The notes: generated by a model from the letters alone, not told the origin. A DNA stretch of 64,000 bases from Helichrysum umbraculigerum (GCA_949592205.1 CATIUR010000004.1:86279337-86343336), one strand, 5' to 3'. Positions 11,194-23,316 are shown, numbered from the stretch's first letter. Program-made: numbers and translations.

Positions 11194-13037
11194 TATAACA
11201 CACACCAAATTACCAAGGCTATTTTTTCTTATAACAGTTCGGAAGCGCCAATTAAATAATCGCACTTAGATTGCATATATTAAAATCAAAAGTGCAATCT
11301 ATCACATACGGTTCGAACATCTAGTTTAGTACCAACTTTACAAACAATAAGCCTTAGTGTTATTTAAATCCAAACATGATAATAAACGGTTAACATGATT
11401 GTCCAAAACAGAGTAAGCGGTGTCAAACATTCCATTCCCATCCTCTTGCCAACCCACATACAAAAATGATAACCTGCAAGAGATAAGGATGAGGGATTAG
11501 CACGAAGCTAAGTGAATAGATCAATAGCTATCAACCTAACTTAGCATAACAATTGTCTACAACTAAGCAGTCAAACAACTAACGTCAAAGAGGATCGGTG
11601 GTCCTTGAGGAACCCTACTGCCACGGTGGCCCCCCAAGTAACACTTACAATCACTGAAGGCCAATTCAGTGATCTTACCGATGGTATGGTACTATTACTA
11701 CTTCCAACATTATTTCAATGAACAACGCATGTACAATGAACTAATGTTATCCAATTAATAGTACCCAAACCCAACCGCAATTGACCTCTGAAGGAAATCA
11801 CATATCCATAATCATCATGGCAATATGTAAAACTAAACAATGCGTAAAGTAAAACCAAGTTTAACCGTTGTAACCAGATTGTTACAACCAACTTAGATTG
11901 AAAGTCAATGATCCACTCACCCTTACTACCACAATCTCCACTCAAAGTTCTTATATTATTGAGTCTTCGGTTTATCTGAGAACATAAACAAATAATAAGT
12001 TAGAAACTCTTTTATAATAATGTCACTCTTCTCAAAACATTTCACTTAATATATATATATATATATTCACATACATTAAAAGTACAATACAATAGCATAC
12101 TGATTTTGAACCCTGTTTTTAGCATCTACCCGATCGGCTTAAATAGCCTTAGCCGATCGGCTAAAAGGCTTTACCCGATCGGCTGGTCCCTAAACCGATC
12201 GGCTAACATGAAGAATTTTTGGGACTTTTGTTCAGACGCAAGCTGCTGTAAACGTTTTGTTCTATTTTAGCCTAACAGCTAACGTTACCCGATCGGCTAC
12301 AAACTACCACCCGATCGGCTAGACAATCATAGCCGATCGGCTATGAACAAAAACCCAGAAATCTCGCTTTTGTTCTTGCAACTTTTCCAGCTCGAACCAA
12401 AAACCAAATTTCACAAAAATCAGTTGCAATACACGATTTCACTCAGTAAATGACATCAAATATCAACTATAATCATACCACAACAACAAACAACATCATC
12501 TAACCTCAATTTCTACACATGCATCAATAATCTAACCTAATTTTTTTCCAACCAAACTCTGACATATAAATACAAGTCGGGCATATCCACTTACAATGGA
12601 GATGATAACCAAATGTTGATGATAAAAGTCAGATCATAGCACTAAATCATAGCTTCAATTGTTGGCAATTGTTTTACTTTTTAATTTTTCTTGAGTGTGT
12701 GTGTTCTTGAGGGAGTTTAGGCAAAATCAGTGAATGAAGAAAATAAAGGTCGACTTCTTCATTTTATTCAAGTGTAATGTGGTATAATACTATACCCGTC
12801 CTAAATCTATTGTCTGGAACCTAAAAACCATTTGCGAGAAATAAGTTTTATTATACCGTCAACTAAATTTATTTAAAACAAGTAATAATTTATTTATCAC
12901 AATAAGTCATTTGATCAATTGACCTATTAATTTCACTTATCCAAATAAATACCAATTATTTCTAAATACCATTTAAGTCACGAAATAAAGTAGGGAAATT
13001 ACCGTATTTCTACTAAGCCCAAATCGAGGATGTTACA
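11194..13037 (-). repeat. chromovirus 3' LTR
   Basis: An 1844-bp LTR. On the minus strand it starts TGTAACATCC and ends TGTTATA, where TGTTACA would be the expected inverted terminus. It matches 17937-19781 throughout. It contains seven copies of a CCGATCGG-cored palindrome (12129-12343) and a short (AT)n tract (about 12046-12065). Minus-strand frames here, such as 11715-11945, are not genes. Confidence 0.93.
12129..12343 (-). promoter_or_regulatory. palindrome cluster in chromovirus U3 (7 copies)
   Basis: Seven copies of CCGATCGG, several extended to the perfect 12-base palindrome AGCCGATCGGCT, start near 12130, 12153, 12176, 12195, 12289, 12311 and 12333. The sister LTR has five. The cluster lies upstream, in the element's sense, of an AT tract that may serve as TATA. 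A role as repeated transcription-factor sites is inference. Confidence 0.75.
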
Positions 13038-13049
13038 AATATTCCCCCC
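13038..13049 (-). other. polypurine tract of the chromovirus
   Basis: The minus strand reads AAGGGGGGAATATT directly before the 3' LTR start TGTAACATCC. This is the expected place for the plus-strand primer tract. Confidence 0.85.
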
Positions 13050-13493
13050 TTAAGGAGATTTCGTCCCCGAAATCTCGCCATGTTCAAAAAGACTAGGATA
13101 CCGCATCCTTATGCTCGACTCGGTCTCCCACGTAAGGTTTGGACCCATACTATGATTCCACTTAACCAACACCATGGGTATCTCCTTCTTTCGAAGTTTA
13201 GTCACCATACGGTCTGAAAGTTCCATGGGTTCTTCTAAAAGTCTTTGACTTTGGTCAACATGCATGTCTTGCAATGGAATAACTTGGGATTGATCCTCCA
13301 CATTGCATTTCCTTAAATAGCACACATTGAAAGTATCGTGAATACCCGATAATTCTGGAGGAAGATCTAATGACACAATTTGCTCATTGACTACTTGTCG
13401 AATTCTAAACGGCCCAATGTATCTAGGTGCTAGTTTACCACGTTTCCCAAACCGGATAACACCCTTCCAAGGTGAAACCTTCAAGTAAACCAA
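13050..13493 (-). pseudogene. integrase C-terminus with chromodomain
   Basis: The 147-codon frame begins MVYLKVSPWKGVIRFGKRGK, then RYIGPFRI: the C-terminal GPY/F module of chromoviral integrases. Residues about 84-137 carry the chromodomain-type signature (EEPMEL..R, MVLVKWN, LTWETE, YPSLF). Chromodomains are thought to steer integration to chromatin. The frame is one base out of register with the upstream integrase because of an extra A in the TTAAAAAGC run (13564-13568). The start shown is only where this frame opens. Confidence 0.9.
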
Positions 13494-13548
13494 CTCACCT
13501 TCTACAAACGAAACAGGTCGACGACGTGGATCGGCATACTGTTTCTGT

Positions 13549-14685
13549 CTATCGCGGGCAGCTTTTTAACCTATCTCGGGCTATAGCTAGCTTATCAGCT
13601 GTAATTTGTACTATGTTAGGACCCGCAAATTGTTTCTCACCCGCCTCTAACCAACAAGTGGGTGTTCTACACCTACGACCATACAACATCTCATAGGGTG
13701 GCATGCCTATACTAGAGTGAAAAGAGTTATTATAGGCGAATTCAACCAAAGGTAAGTGAGAATCCCAAGATCCACCAAAATCCAAAACACACGCCCGCAA
13801 CATGTCCTCAAGAGTTTGAATAGTCCGCTCAGACTGACCGTCAGTCTGAGGATGATAAGCAGTGCTCAAATTAACTCTAGTACCTAATTCCCTTTGCAAA
13901 CTCTGCCAAAAACCGGATACAAACCGAAAATCTCTGTCTGAAACGATCGACAACGGAATCCCATGTCTAGTGACAACCTCATTAATGTACAACTGTGCCA
14001 ACTTACTCAAAGATGCCATCTCACAAGTAGCAAGAAAGTGAGCACTTTTGGTCAATTTATCCACAATTACCCAAATCATATCATTACCTTTAACCGTTCG
14101 AGGTAACTTGGTCACAAAATCCATGGTTATATGTTCCCATTTCCACTCGGGAATCTCAAGTTGTTTCAAAGCTCCATATGGTTTCTGATGTTCGGCTTTT
14201 ACTTGCGAGCAAATGTGGCAAGATTCCACAAATCGAGCTACATCCAATTTCAAAGTAGGCCACCAATAGAATGGCTTCAAATCGTGATACATCTTAGTAC
14301 TCCCGGGATGAACCGACAATCTAGATTTGTGAGCCTCCAACAAGATCACATCTCGAAGACCACCAAGCAAAGGAACCCAAACTCGGGATTGAAAGGTCTT
14401 CAAACCCCGAGAATCATCAATCAACAAATCCTTTCTTTTAATCATCACCTCGGATTTCAAATTATTATCCATCAAAGCCTCCATTTGTGCTAATTTCAAT
14501 TGATCAATCAAATCCGAAGAAACCTCCAAATGCATAAAACAAACCCTTTCGGATTTTCCTTTCCGACTTAACGCATCTGCCACAATATTGGCCTTACCTG
14601 GGTGGTAACGAATCTCACAGTCATAATCTTTGATCAATTCCAACCATCGTCTCTGTCGCATATTGAGCTCTTTCTGAGTGAACAT
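13549..14685 (-). pseudogene. RNase H end and integrase core of the chromovirus
   Basis: Residues 1-45 finish the RNase H domain (YHPGKANIVADALSR). The integrase zinc-binding part follows (EAH119, HPG126, C156-x2-C159). The catalytic DDE triad is visible as TMDF (D189), IVSDRDF (D250) and SERTIQ (E286), with the usual YHPQTDGQSER context. Translation ends prematurely at RLKSCPR because of the one-base insertion near 13564. It is in the same frame as the RNase H and RT segments upstream. Confidence 0.92.
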
Positions 14686-14745
14686 ATATTGAAGACTTTT
14701 ATGATCCGTACAAATGACACATTTTGTGCCATAAAGATAGTGCCT

Positions 14746-15243
14746 CTAAATTTTCAAGGTGAAAACCACAGCCGTGAGTTCTAAGTCATGGGTAGGATAA
14801 TTTATCTCATGAGGTTTCAACTGACGTGAAGCATAGGCAATGACACGGTCTCGTTGCATCAAAACACAACCCAAACCCGCAGAAGAAGCATCACAATAAA
14901 CAATGAAATCTTCTGAGCCGTCAGGTAATGCTAAGACCGGAGCTTGACACAACAATTGTTTCAAAATCTGGAAAGCTGACTCTTGTTGCTCAGTCCACTG
15001 AAATTTCACATCCTTTTGGGTTAACCTAGTCAAAGGACCCGCGATCTTAGAGAAATCCTTAATGAATTTACGATAGTATCCAGCTAATCCCAGAAAACTC
15101 TTGATCTCAGAAGGAGAGTTAGGAGCTTGCCAATTCATCACGGCCTTAATTTTTGATGGATCCACTTTAACCCCATCCTTACAAATGATATGCCCCAAAA
15201 ACTGTACCTCACGTAACCAAAACTCGCATTTGGAAAATTTAGC
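14746..15243 (-). pseudogene. RT connection and RNase H of the chromovirus
   Basis: The segment runs from the RT thumb (GHIICKDGVKVDPSKI) through the FLGLAGYYRKFI connection to the RNase H start, YCDASSAGLG (catalytic Asp) and HDLELTAVVF. An in-frame TAA at 15244 separates it from RT (a Tyr codon in relatives) and a TAG at 14746 from integrase (a Trp position), so both ends are point-mutation breaks in one reading frame. Confidence 0.92.
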
Positions 15244-15948
15244 TTACAATTTCTCCCTTTTCAAAGTGTCAAGAACCATACGCAAGTGCATCTCATGATC
15301 GGATTCAGACTTAGAATAAACCAAGATGTCATCAATGAATACAATAACAAACTTATCAAGGAAAGGTCGACAAACTCTATTCATTAAATCCATGAAAATT
15401 GCCGGAGCATTAGTCAATCCAAATAGCATAACTAAGAACTCATAATGACCGTATATAGTGCGAAAAGCTGTCTTAGGAATATCCTTCTCACAAACACGCA
15501 CTTGGTGATAACCCGACCTTAAATCAATCTTAGAAAAATAAGAAGACCCTTGCAATTGGTCAAACAATTCATCTATTCGGGGCAAAGGGTACTTATTCTT
15601 TATGGTTCTCTTATTCAACTCCCTATAGTCAATACACATATGAAAGGTGCCATCCTTCTTTTTAACAAACAACACTGGTGCACCCCAAGGAGAAGAACTG
15701 GGTCTAACAAAACCTTTATCTAACAACTCTTGTATTTGACTCATCATTTTACGAATTTCGGTGAGAGCTAATCTATATGGAGCCTTAGCTACCGGAGTAG
15801 AACCAGGAATCAAGTCAATTCTATTCTCTACTTCTCTAACGGGAGGTAAGCCAGGCAATTCATCGGGAAACACTTCCGAGTATTCAGAAACCACTCGGAC
15901 ATTGGACACGGTTTTCTTTTCTAACTTAGCATCAATAATATAGGCCAA
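15244..15948 (-). pseudogene. reverse transcriptase of the chromovirus
   Basis: A typical Ty3/gypsy RT. MCIDYRELN, KIDLRSGYHQV (catalytic Asp142), FGLTNAPA and VFIDDILVYSK (Asp206-Asp207 of the YxDD box) are all present. It is in frame with the protease segment but separated from it by a TAA at 16045 and a TGA near 15976. The residues needed for polymerase chemistry look intact, so inactivation is by stops only. Confidence 0.95.
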
Positions 15949-16044
15949 GTATGATTCACACCCTTTAGCTAGAGATTTTCAAGCTTTCAACAAAGAAATC
16001 AAAGGAATACTATCTCTCTCCCGTTCCCCTCGAGCCACGACATA

Positions 16045-16440
16045 TTACTTATCCGAGATTGGGATTCTTATTAACTTTTTATGGCAATCAATGTTGGCTC
16101 TATTCTGACTTAACCAATCCATGCCCAAAACCGCATCAAAACCCGGAATAGGCATCAGGAGAAAAGAAACAGGGAAACTGCGTCCTTCAATTAAAATACT
16201 AGCCCCAGTCACCGATGTGGTAACCGGAACCAATTTACCACTAGCTACCTCAACCTTAATAGGATTTGTAATAATAGTGGGAACCAATTTCAATCTATCA
16301 CAGAAATACATAGATACAAAAGAACAATTGGCTCCTGAATCGAATAAAACATATGCCGGTTCAGAATTGATAAGAAAAGTACCGGTTATGACATCCTCTA
16401 TCCTGACAGCTTCATCAGCTGTCATCTGAAATGCTCTGCC
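16045..16440 (-). pseudogene. aspartic protease of the chromovirus
   Basis: The region contains the retropepsin motif LFDSGANCSFVS (catalytic Asp of D-S-G) and the C-terminal PGFDAVLGMDWL, both standard for Ty3/gypsy proteases. It is continuous in frame with gag and ends at an in-frame TAA at 16045 before the RT. Confidence 0.9.
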
Positions 16441-17787
16441 AGATGCAGATGGTGGATTCTTCCTTTTCTGGCCAGATGATGAAGACCCTCCGACCGTACC
16501 CGTTCTCTGTCTACCAGCCTCAGTACACTGCCCTGCCCGGTGACCCTTTTTATGACAGTTCCAACACACATTATTAGGAAATGTACAATCTTTAAAATTA
16601 TGCCCAAACTGCCCACACTTGACGTATCTATGAGTCTGAGGAGTACATGGTCCAGTGTGCTTGGATTTACAACTTTGGCACCAATTAGCTTTATCCACGA
16701 TACCACCACTACTAGAACTTTGTTTCTTACCTTGAGGAGATCCATGCCACTTTTTATTTCCTTGATTCCCCGCGGAATCACCTTTAGATTTAAATGAGGA
16801 CTTTTCCTTATCTTCCAAATCTCGTGCCCGAATATCGCCATCCACAGAACGGGCCAACTCAAAAGCTTGGGTAAGGGAACCCGCTAGTCTCACTGTCGTC
16901 CGATAAGTATGAGGCAACATCCCTACGAAGTGATTAATCTTAGTCCTTTCATCCGGAACCCATTGTTGCACAAATCTTAACTTTTTAGAAAACTGGGAAA
17001 TGAGATCATCTATCGACATACTATCCAACAAATGCAAATCTAAGAACTCCCGTCGAATACGAGTCATGTCAAATCCAGAACAGTATTTCTTGCAAACCTC
17101 ATTGTAGAAATCAGGCCATCTAATAGATGTCCTCTGTTGTGGTGTCAAGTGAGATGTAATAGAGTCCCACCAACCCATTTCCGGACCCTTGAGGAGTTGC
17201 ACAACATAAGGAACTTTAACCTCATCTTCGCATCGACAAACCTCGAATTTTCTCTCAACATCTCTTAACCAATCCAAGGTAACAGAGGGATTTGTACTAC
17301 CAAAATAATCGGATGGTCCACTAGATTTGAAAGTCTAAAATGAACACAACTTATGTTGATACTGAGGCGGAAATACCGGTACCTGATAACCTGAAGGCCC
17401 AGAAGAAGAGAATGGAGCCGATGTTTGATAAATACCATCATGCTGCTGCTGATGATAATAAGGCAGAGATGTAGGTACCTGTGACGTCACCAAAGTAGGT
17501 GGTACAGTGCTAATAACAGGTGGTAAGGTCTGCTGAATCCGCTGAGATGATCGGGCTAGTTGATCTAATAAAAACTGTTGTTCAACAGCCTTTAGTATAA
17601 TCACTTCCTCCTCTAAGTGCAACATATAATCCTCTTGACTTAAATCCCCAGCCGAGAAAGAAGTACCAGTCTTACCCTGACTAACATTTTGAGTTTCGGG
17701 GGGAGTGACATCCGTTCTAGAGACATCATTGGGAGTATCGGTCGGGTTTTCATTATCTGCCATATCCTGCATTACAACACATCTCAC
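16441..17787 (-). pseudogene. gag of the chromovirus
   Basis: This is the capsid/nucleocapsid polyprotein part. The N-terminal region is Gln/Pro-rich, followed by the retrotransposon gag domain (WWDSITS, FYNEVCKKYC, REFLDL, LRFVQQWVPDE). Two CCHC knuckles are present: CWNCHKKGHRAGQC is intact, and the one before it reads Y-x2-C-x4-H-x4-C, so its first Cys has become Tyr. An in-frame TAG at 17335-17337 splits the frame. The ATG that fits best is the one in MADNENPT, a few codons inside the open frame. Confidence 0.9.
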
Positions 17788-17920
17788 AACTCGTTAATTG
17801 TTAGTAACTACATACTAACCAATTCTCCTATCATAGCTAAATCCCACTCCCCGAAATGTTTGACTAACACAATTAGATTTGGGATTGAACACTTAACTCA
17901 TGTTCAATTCACCCAAACCT

Positions 17921-17933
17921 CGCTCTGATACCA
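17921..17933 (-). other. primer-binding site, tRNA-iMet type
   Basis: The minus strand reads TGGTATCAGAGCG, the standard plant PBS complementary to the 3' end of initiator methionine tRNA. It lies four bases inside the 5' LTR. Confidence 0.95.
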
Positions 17934-17936
17934 ATT

Positions 17937-18792
17937 TATAACACACACCAAATTACCAAGGCTATTTTTTTTTATAACATTTCGAAAGCGCCAATTAAAT
18001 AATCACACTTAGATTGCATATATTAAAATCAAAAGTGCAATCAATCTATCACATACGGTTCGAACATCTAGTTTAGTACCAACTTTATAAACAATAAGCC
18101 TTAGTGTTATTTAAATCCAAACATGATAATAAACGGTTAACATGATTGTCCAAAACAGAGTAGGCGGTGTCAAACATTTCATTCCCATCCTCTTGCCAAC
18201 CCACATACAAAAATGATAACCTGCAAGAGATAAGGATGAGGGATTAGCACGAAGCTAAGTGAATAGATCAATAACTATCAACCTAACTTAGCATAACAAT
18301 TGTCTACATCTAAGCAGTCAAACAACTAACGTCAAAGAGGATCGGTGGTCCTTGAGGAACCCTACTGCCGTGGTGGCCCCCCAAGTAACACTTACAATCA
18401 CTGAAGGCCAATTCAGTGATCTTACCGATGGTATGGTACTATTACTACATCCAACATTATTTCAATGAACAACGCATGTACAATGCACTAATGTTATCCA
18501 AGTAATAGTACCCAAACCCAACCGCAATTGACCTCTGAAGGAAATCACATATCCATAATCATCATGGTAATATGTAAAACTAAACAATGCATAAAGTAAA
18601 ACCAAGTTTACCCGTTGTAACCAGATTGTTACAACCAACTTAGACTGAGAGTCAATGATCCACTCACCCTTACTACCACAGTCTCCACTCAAAGTTCTTA
18701 TATTATTGATTCTTCGGTTTATCTGAGAACATAAACAAATAATAAGTTAGAAACTCGTTTATAATAATGTCACTCTTCTCAAAACATTTCAC

Positions 18793-18854
<62 letters not shown>

Positions 18855-19781
18855 CATACATTAAAAGTACAATACAATAGCATACTGATTTTAAACCCTG
18901 TTTTTAGCACCTACCCGATCGGCTTAAATAGCCTTAGCCGATCGGCTAACATGAAGAATTTTTGGAACTTTTGTTCAGACGCATGCTGCTGTAAACTTTT
19001 TGTTCTATTTTAGCCTAACGGCTAACTTTACCCGATCGGCTACAAACTACCACCCGATCGGCTATACAATCATAGCCGATCGGCTATGAGCAAAAACCCA
19101 GAAATCCAGCTTTTGTTCCTGCTACTTTTCCAGCTCGAACCAAAAACCAAATTTCACAAAAACTCAGTTGCAATACACGATTTCACTCAGTCAATGACAT
19201 CAAATATCAACTATAATCATACCACAACAACAAACAACATCATCTAACCTCAATTTCTACACATGCATCAATAATCTAACCTAATTTTTTTCCAACCAAA
19301 CTCAAACATATAAATACAAGTAGAGCACATCTACTTACAATGGAGATGATAACCAAATGTTGATGATAAAAGTCAGATCATAGCACTAAATCATAGCTTC
19401 AATTGTTGGCAATTGTTTTACTTTTTAATTTTTCTTGAGTGTGTGTGTTCTTGAGGGAGTTTAGGCAAAATCAGTGAATGAAGAAAATAAAGGTCGACTC
19501 CTTCATTTTATTCAAGTGTAATGTGGTGTAATATTATACCCGTCCTAAATTTATTGTCTGGAACCTAAAAACCATTTGTGAGAAATAAGTTTTATTATAC
19601 TGTCAACTAAATTTATTTAAAACAAGTAATAATTTATTTATCACAATAAGTCATTTGAACAACTGACCTATTAATTTCACTTATCCAAATAAATACCAAT
19701 TATTTCTAAATACCATTTAAGTCATGAAATAAAGTAGGGAAATTACCGTATTACTACTAGGCCCAAATCGAGGATTTTACA
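17937..19781 (-). repeat. chromovirus 5' LTR
   Basis: Partner of 11194-13037. Differences include an (AT)n tract grown to about 56 bases (18796-18851, against about 20 in the other LTR) and five rather than seven CCGATCGG palindromes, through loss of the segment between two copies near 18940. The outer terminus reads TGTAAAATCC. Confidence 0.93.
18913..19085 (-). promoter_or_regulatory. palindrome cluster in chromovirus U3 (5 copies)
   Basis: Five CCGATCGG-cored palindromes. Alignment with the other LTR shows that two copies and their spacers were lost by a deletion with endpoints in repeated CCGATCGGCTA, consistent with recombination or slippage between the palindromes. Confidence 0.75.
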
Positions 19782-19874
19782 CCTGGGGTGTCTCCTCTGT
19801 TTGGGTCTGTGCCGTCTCCTCTGTCTAGGTTGCCTCTCAGCAACATGATCCTCAGTCTCGATCCGAGTGTCCAT
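19782..19874 (-). CDS. 3'-region ORF of an Athila/Tat-type fragment, 5' part
   Basis: Thirty-one codons from an ATG at 19874 to the insertion point of the chromovirus. The peptide is strongly basic (RQPRQRRRHRPKQRR). It continues in frame at 11193 once the insert and one TSD copy are discounted. Function unknown. The basic stretch could bind nucleic acid, but that is a guess. Confidence 0.45.
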
Positions 19875-20053
19875 CCTGAAATAGACATAAAATAGGTAAT
19901 GCTGATAGAAAGTGAACAAATGCTAAAAGGACATATGACATGTCATCTGAACTTTTGCATTTGTATAAGTAAAACTTATCTCAGATAAAGCTATTTTGAT
20001 GGTCTGATAAGTTGCAAGCCTGCATACATTAGATCAGTGATAACAATACTAGA

Positions 20054-20587
20054 TTAAAAATAAACTAAGAAATAAAAAGGACAGAAAAAGTAAGATAAGC
20101 TTGGGGTGCCTCCCAAGAGCGCTTTGTTTAAAGAGTCTTTTAGCTCGACTCTTGTACCTTTCTGGCTGACTCGTGGTGGTTCGAAGATAAAGACATCCTC
20201 ACGAATGGGAAAGTCTTCGATGTAATGGTTTAACCGATGACCATTAACCTTAAAATTACCTTCTGACGATTCGAGTTCGACTGCACCATAAGGAAATACC
20301 TTTGAGATCGTGAATGGTCCGGTCCACCTGATCTTGAATTTTCCAGAGAACTTTTTGAAGCGCGAATTGAAGAGAAGCACTTTATCTCCTGGTTTGAGCC
20401 TTGAGAGTTTGAGCTTGGAATCAATAATTCTCTTGGTTCTATCTTTGTAGTTCAGGGAGCTTTCATATGCTTGATTTCTTAATTCGACCAATTCATTTAG
20501 TTGCATTCTCCGCTGGGGACCTGTTACAGAAGTGTCTAAGTTGCAGTTCTTCAGCGCACAATATGCTTTGTATTCCAACTCCACTGG
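20054..20587 (-). pseudogene. integrase C-terminus of an Athila/Tat-type element
   Basis: The frame opens VELEYKAYCALKNCNLD and continues LQLNELVELRNQAYESS, GDKVLLFNSRFKKFSGKF, RWTGPFTISKVFPYGAVEL. These are the C-terminal integrase motifs of the Athila/Tat lineage. The expected GKACHLP codons before VELE are absent: the homology stops abruptly near 20588. An 18-base hairpin-forming motif (20100-20117) lies in its last codons. Confidence 0.88.
20100..20117 (-). ncRNA. conserved hairpin motif, copy 1
   Basis: CTTGGGAGGCACCCCAAG on the minus strand folds into a perfect 6-bp stem with a 6-base loop. It recurs at 61277-61294 and, with a compensatory change, at 27338-27355. In this copy it overlaps the end of the integrase frame. 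That it acts as RNA structure is inference. Confidence 0.55.
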
Positions 20588-21920
20588 TCACGTGGTTTTG
20601 TCGAGCAGACTACGTTTTAACTAAAACGAAATATGTTCTTATATGATTTAATATTATCCGGGTAAATAATATTTATTTTAAATAATAATACAGTATTTGT
20701 GAAAATTTTGTCACGAACGTTTTGTTTTATACGATACAAATTACATTATATATATTATCAAAATAATATATAATAAATAATGAATTTATTAAATAATTTC
20801 ATATTACTTAATACTTGATTCACCGACGTCCGTATTAAAATGTACCGGAATCCATCCGATATGAACATACACGATTAAATTTAACAGCGTACATGTGTAT
20901 ATATATATAACAATATACATAATGATACATACAATTAGCCTAACATAGCACTAATTATAGGTATTAACTAGATGATTAGGAACTAATTTCTAGCCCTAAT
21001 TTGGCGGGTGTCACACTAATTACACGTATTAACTAGATGAATAGGCCGATTATTTTGAAACAGATGGCAAGGGAGGGGTACGGGAATCATGAGGGCATGT
21101 TTGGAAATTATTTGGGGCAAAAAGCTTAAGATTAATTAATCAATTCCCTAATGACAATCAATGGGTATAATTAAATGGGTTTAGTCAACAAAGGGTGGGG
21201 ATTAACTTTTGGAGGTTGAATTAGGAGAAGATTAACTAATTAACTCCCTCCTTTAATAGATAAGAGAGAAGAGATTAAACTAGTATCATGTCTGCGCAAA
21301 ACAACACATAATTTTATAAGAAGCGGGTTGAATAGAATATTTATTTGGATTTTGCTAACGTGTGCCCCGTGATACACGTTAAGGTGCATGTAATGAAACC
21401 GTAATTTCCCTAAATATCAGTGTTTTTAATTTATATATGCCTAAAAATGTATATATTAGGGTTTTTTTTTTCTTTTTGAAATTTCATTATTAAGTTTTTG
21501 AAGTATAGTACCTGTTTAAGATAGAGATTAATGAGGGAATTATAATAATTTTTCTTTATCCGTATAGAATTTAAATACTGCATGTTGTGATTAGATGGGC
21601 AGCTCTCTTTAAGGGGCAAGAGAAAAAGGTGTATCTTTAGCCATTGGTTTCTTTAATCAATGGTCTAGATTAATGGCATATTAAAAATACAACATTTTAC
21701 GTCTAATTTACTGCATCTTATTTTACATTTGGAATATAGTGATTTTAACATGAAGTGAATATGGGCAGTTGATCAAAGAAATCAACGATGAGTTGCCCTG
21801 CCCCTCTTGCACCTCAAATGAGAGTTACCCCTCTAAACCTTACCTTTTTAATTTATCTTCGGTGTTTGCATTTTCAAAAATTTACTTTGGGATACTAATG
21901 TTTGATTTTATTATATATTG
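20588..21920. other. AT-rich intergenic DNA with a short direct repeat
   Basis: A block of about 32 bases (core gtattaactagatga) is repeated at about 20949-20980 and 21014-21045, the second copy following ggcgggtgtcac. No gene is supportable. The short frames at 21431-21619 and 21769-22014 lack any recognisable feature. Confidence 0.5.
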
Positions 21921-22110
21921 GAGTAAATTACACCGATCGTCCCCATGGTTTACACCAAATTACACCAATAATTCAAATCTATCAATAATTATACCGATCA
22001 TTCCTAACTTTTAATAGATTGCACGGTGATGGTCCCTCCCACTAACTTCCGTTAAAAAGTTCCGTTAACTCACCTCATGTGAGATGCACATGAGAGTATA
22101 TGTCTTTTTA
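21921..22110. repeat. dispersed-repeat fragment of unknown class
   Basis: The sequence gagtaaattacaccgatcg, followed by alternating short phrases and then cacctcatgtgagatgcac, looks like a dispersed plant repeat (repeated ttacaccaa, ataccgatca units). I cannot assign a class. The rest, to 22629, is unassigned. Confidence 0.3.
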
Positions 22111-23316
22111 CCTATGCAATAACATCATTATCATCATTTTTCTTTATCAACAACGCCAACTACAACTACCAAACATCTTCTCACTAATTAATTCAAAACC
22201 TTTCTTACTGAGCCAATTACACCAAATTATATGTGTCTTTTTACTTCTTGCATACAAAGTCCCCTTCAACCGAACCGAACTGTAACCGTAGCTCTTAACC
22301 GAACTCAAACTTGACTCGAGAACATCTTTCTTACTGAGCTTCCTGCTCTGCTTCTCTTTCTCAGTTAAACTATCGTTGTCTCCCTCTCTCTTAGGTTTAT
22401 TTATGTTTGCATCCTGAATGAATTATGAGCTTGAAATGGCTTAAAAATGAATGATTGCACCCCATAATTCGGTCAAACTGATAACATACAACTCAAACTC
22501 TTATCCCCACGTTTTCAAATTCTAATACATACACCCATTTACGCTTTAACCCCTTTTACTTTCTTCTCTTGACAAATGCAACCCTTTTATATATTTAATA
22601 ATTAAGATTCAATTAGTAATTAACAATTACTAGTTTATTGACCCGTGATTACACGGGTTTGATAAAAAAAATCCAAATTATTAGATTATTTTTATAGATA
22701 TAATGGGTAATAAGTTTTTATAATTCAACTTAATACTAACATAATTAAGATCCTCTCAAGAAGTTATTTAGAACTAACTTGGCATACTCAAAGAGGACTG
22801 ATATCACGTAAAAAGTCATGTTTTTACTACCGATATCTCTCTCATTCTGGAACGAGTCTTGGCATTTTAATTCAAATATAGTACAAATCAATAACATTAT
22901 GCCAAGATGGTCAAAACAAGGTTGCACGATAAAAATCAAGCAAAACGGATGAGAAACGAAGATTCCACACACGTTTGAAGATTCAAGGCATCAAAAGAAG
23001 ATTTCAAGACTAAATTGTCCTTCACTAACATCCATTCTATCCAAGATGTTCGTTTTCAAAATACGAATCCAACAGAAGAAGAATCAACTAAAACGGATAA
23101 AGAATGAAGATTCTACGCCCGCCGGAAGATCCAAATGATTCGTACGCAATATATGGAGCTAGGGACCTCATCTCAGGGCCTATCTTATGTAAAAATCTTC
23201 GTTTTTTAATTACAAATCCAACAAAAAAAGAATCGACGCAAACGGACGCATAACGAAGAAAATACGCATGAATCAAGAAACTAAGCAAAAGACGGCGAAA
23301 CGGGGCGGGTACAGGC

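Larger units (their letters stand above)
11194..19781 (-). mobile_element. complete Ty3/gypsy chromovirus (Tekay-like), inactive
   Basis: An 8.6-kb LTR retrotransposon in minus orientation. The LTRs are at 11194-13037 and 17937-19781. A perfect 5-bp target duplication CCTGG lies at 11189-11193 and 19782-19786. A tRNA-iMet-type primer site lies inside the 5' LTR, and a polypurine tract lies next to the 3' LTR. The order gag, protease, RT, RNase H, integrase, chromodomain is that of plant chromoviruses. Five in-frame stops and one frameshift interrupt the polyprotein, so the copy is dead. The LTRs remain very similar apart from repeat-length changes, so it is a recent insertion. It interrupts an older Athila/Tat-type fragment. 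Confidence 0.95.

Noticed and set aside
11715..11945. 76-codon frame present in both chromovirus LTRs (also 18462-18692)
   Set aside because: Its repetition is explained by LTR duplication. It lies in non-coding LTR sequence and shows no domain.
14131..14493. 120-codon plus-strand frame, and similar ones at 16121-16797 and 15101-15298
   Set aside because: Antisense shadows of the chromovirus pol and gag frames.
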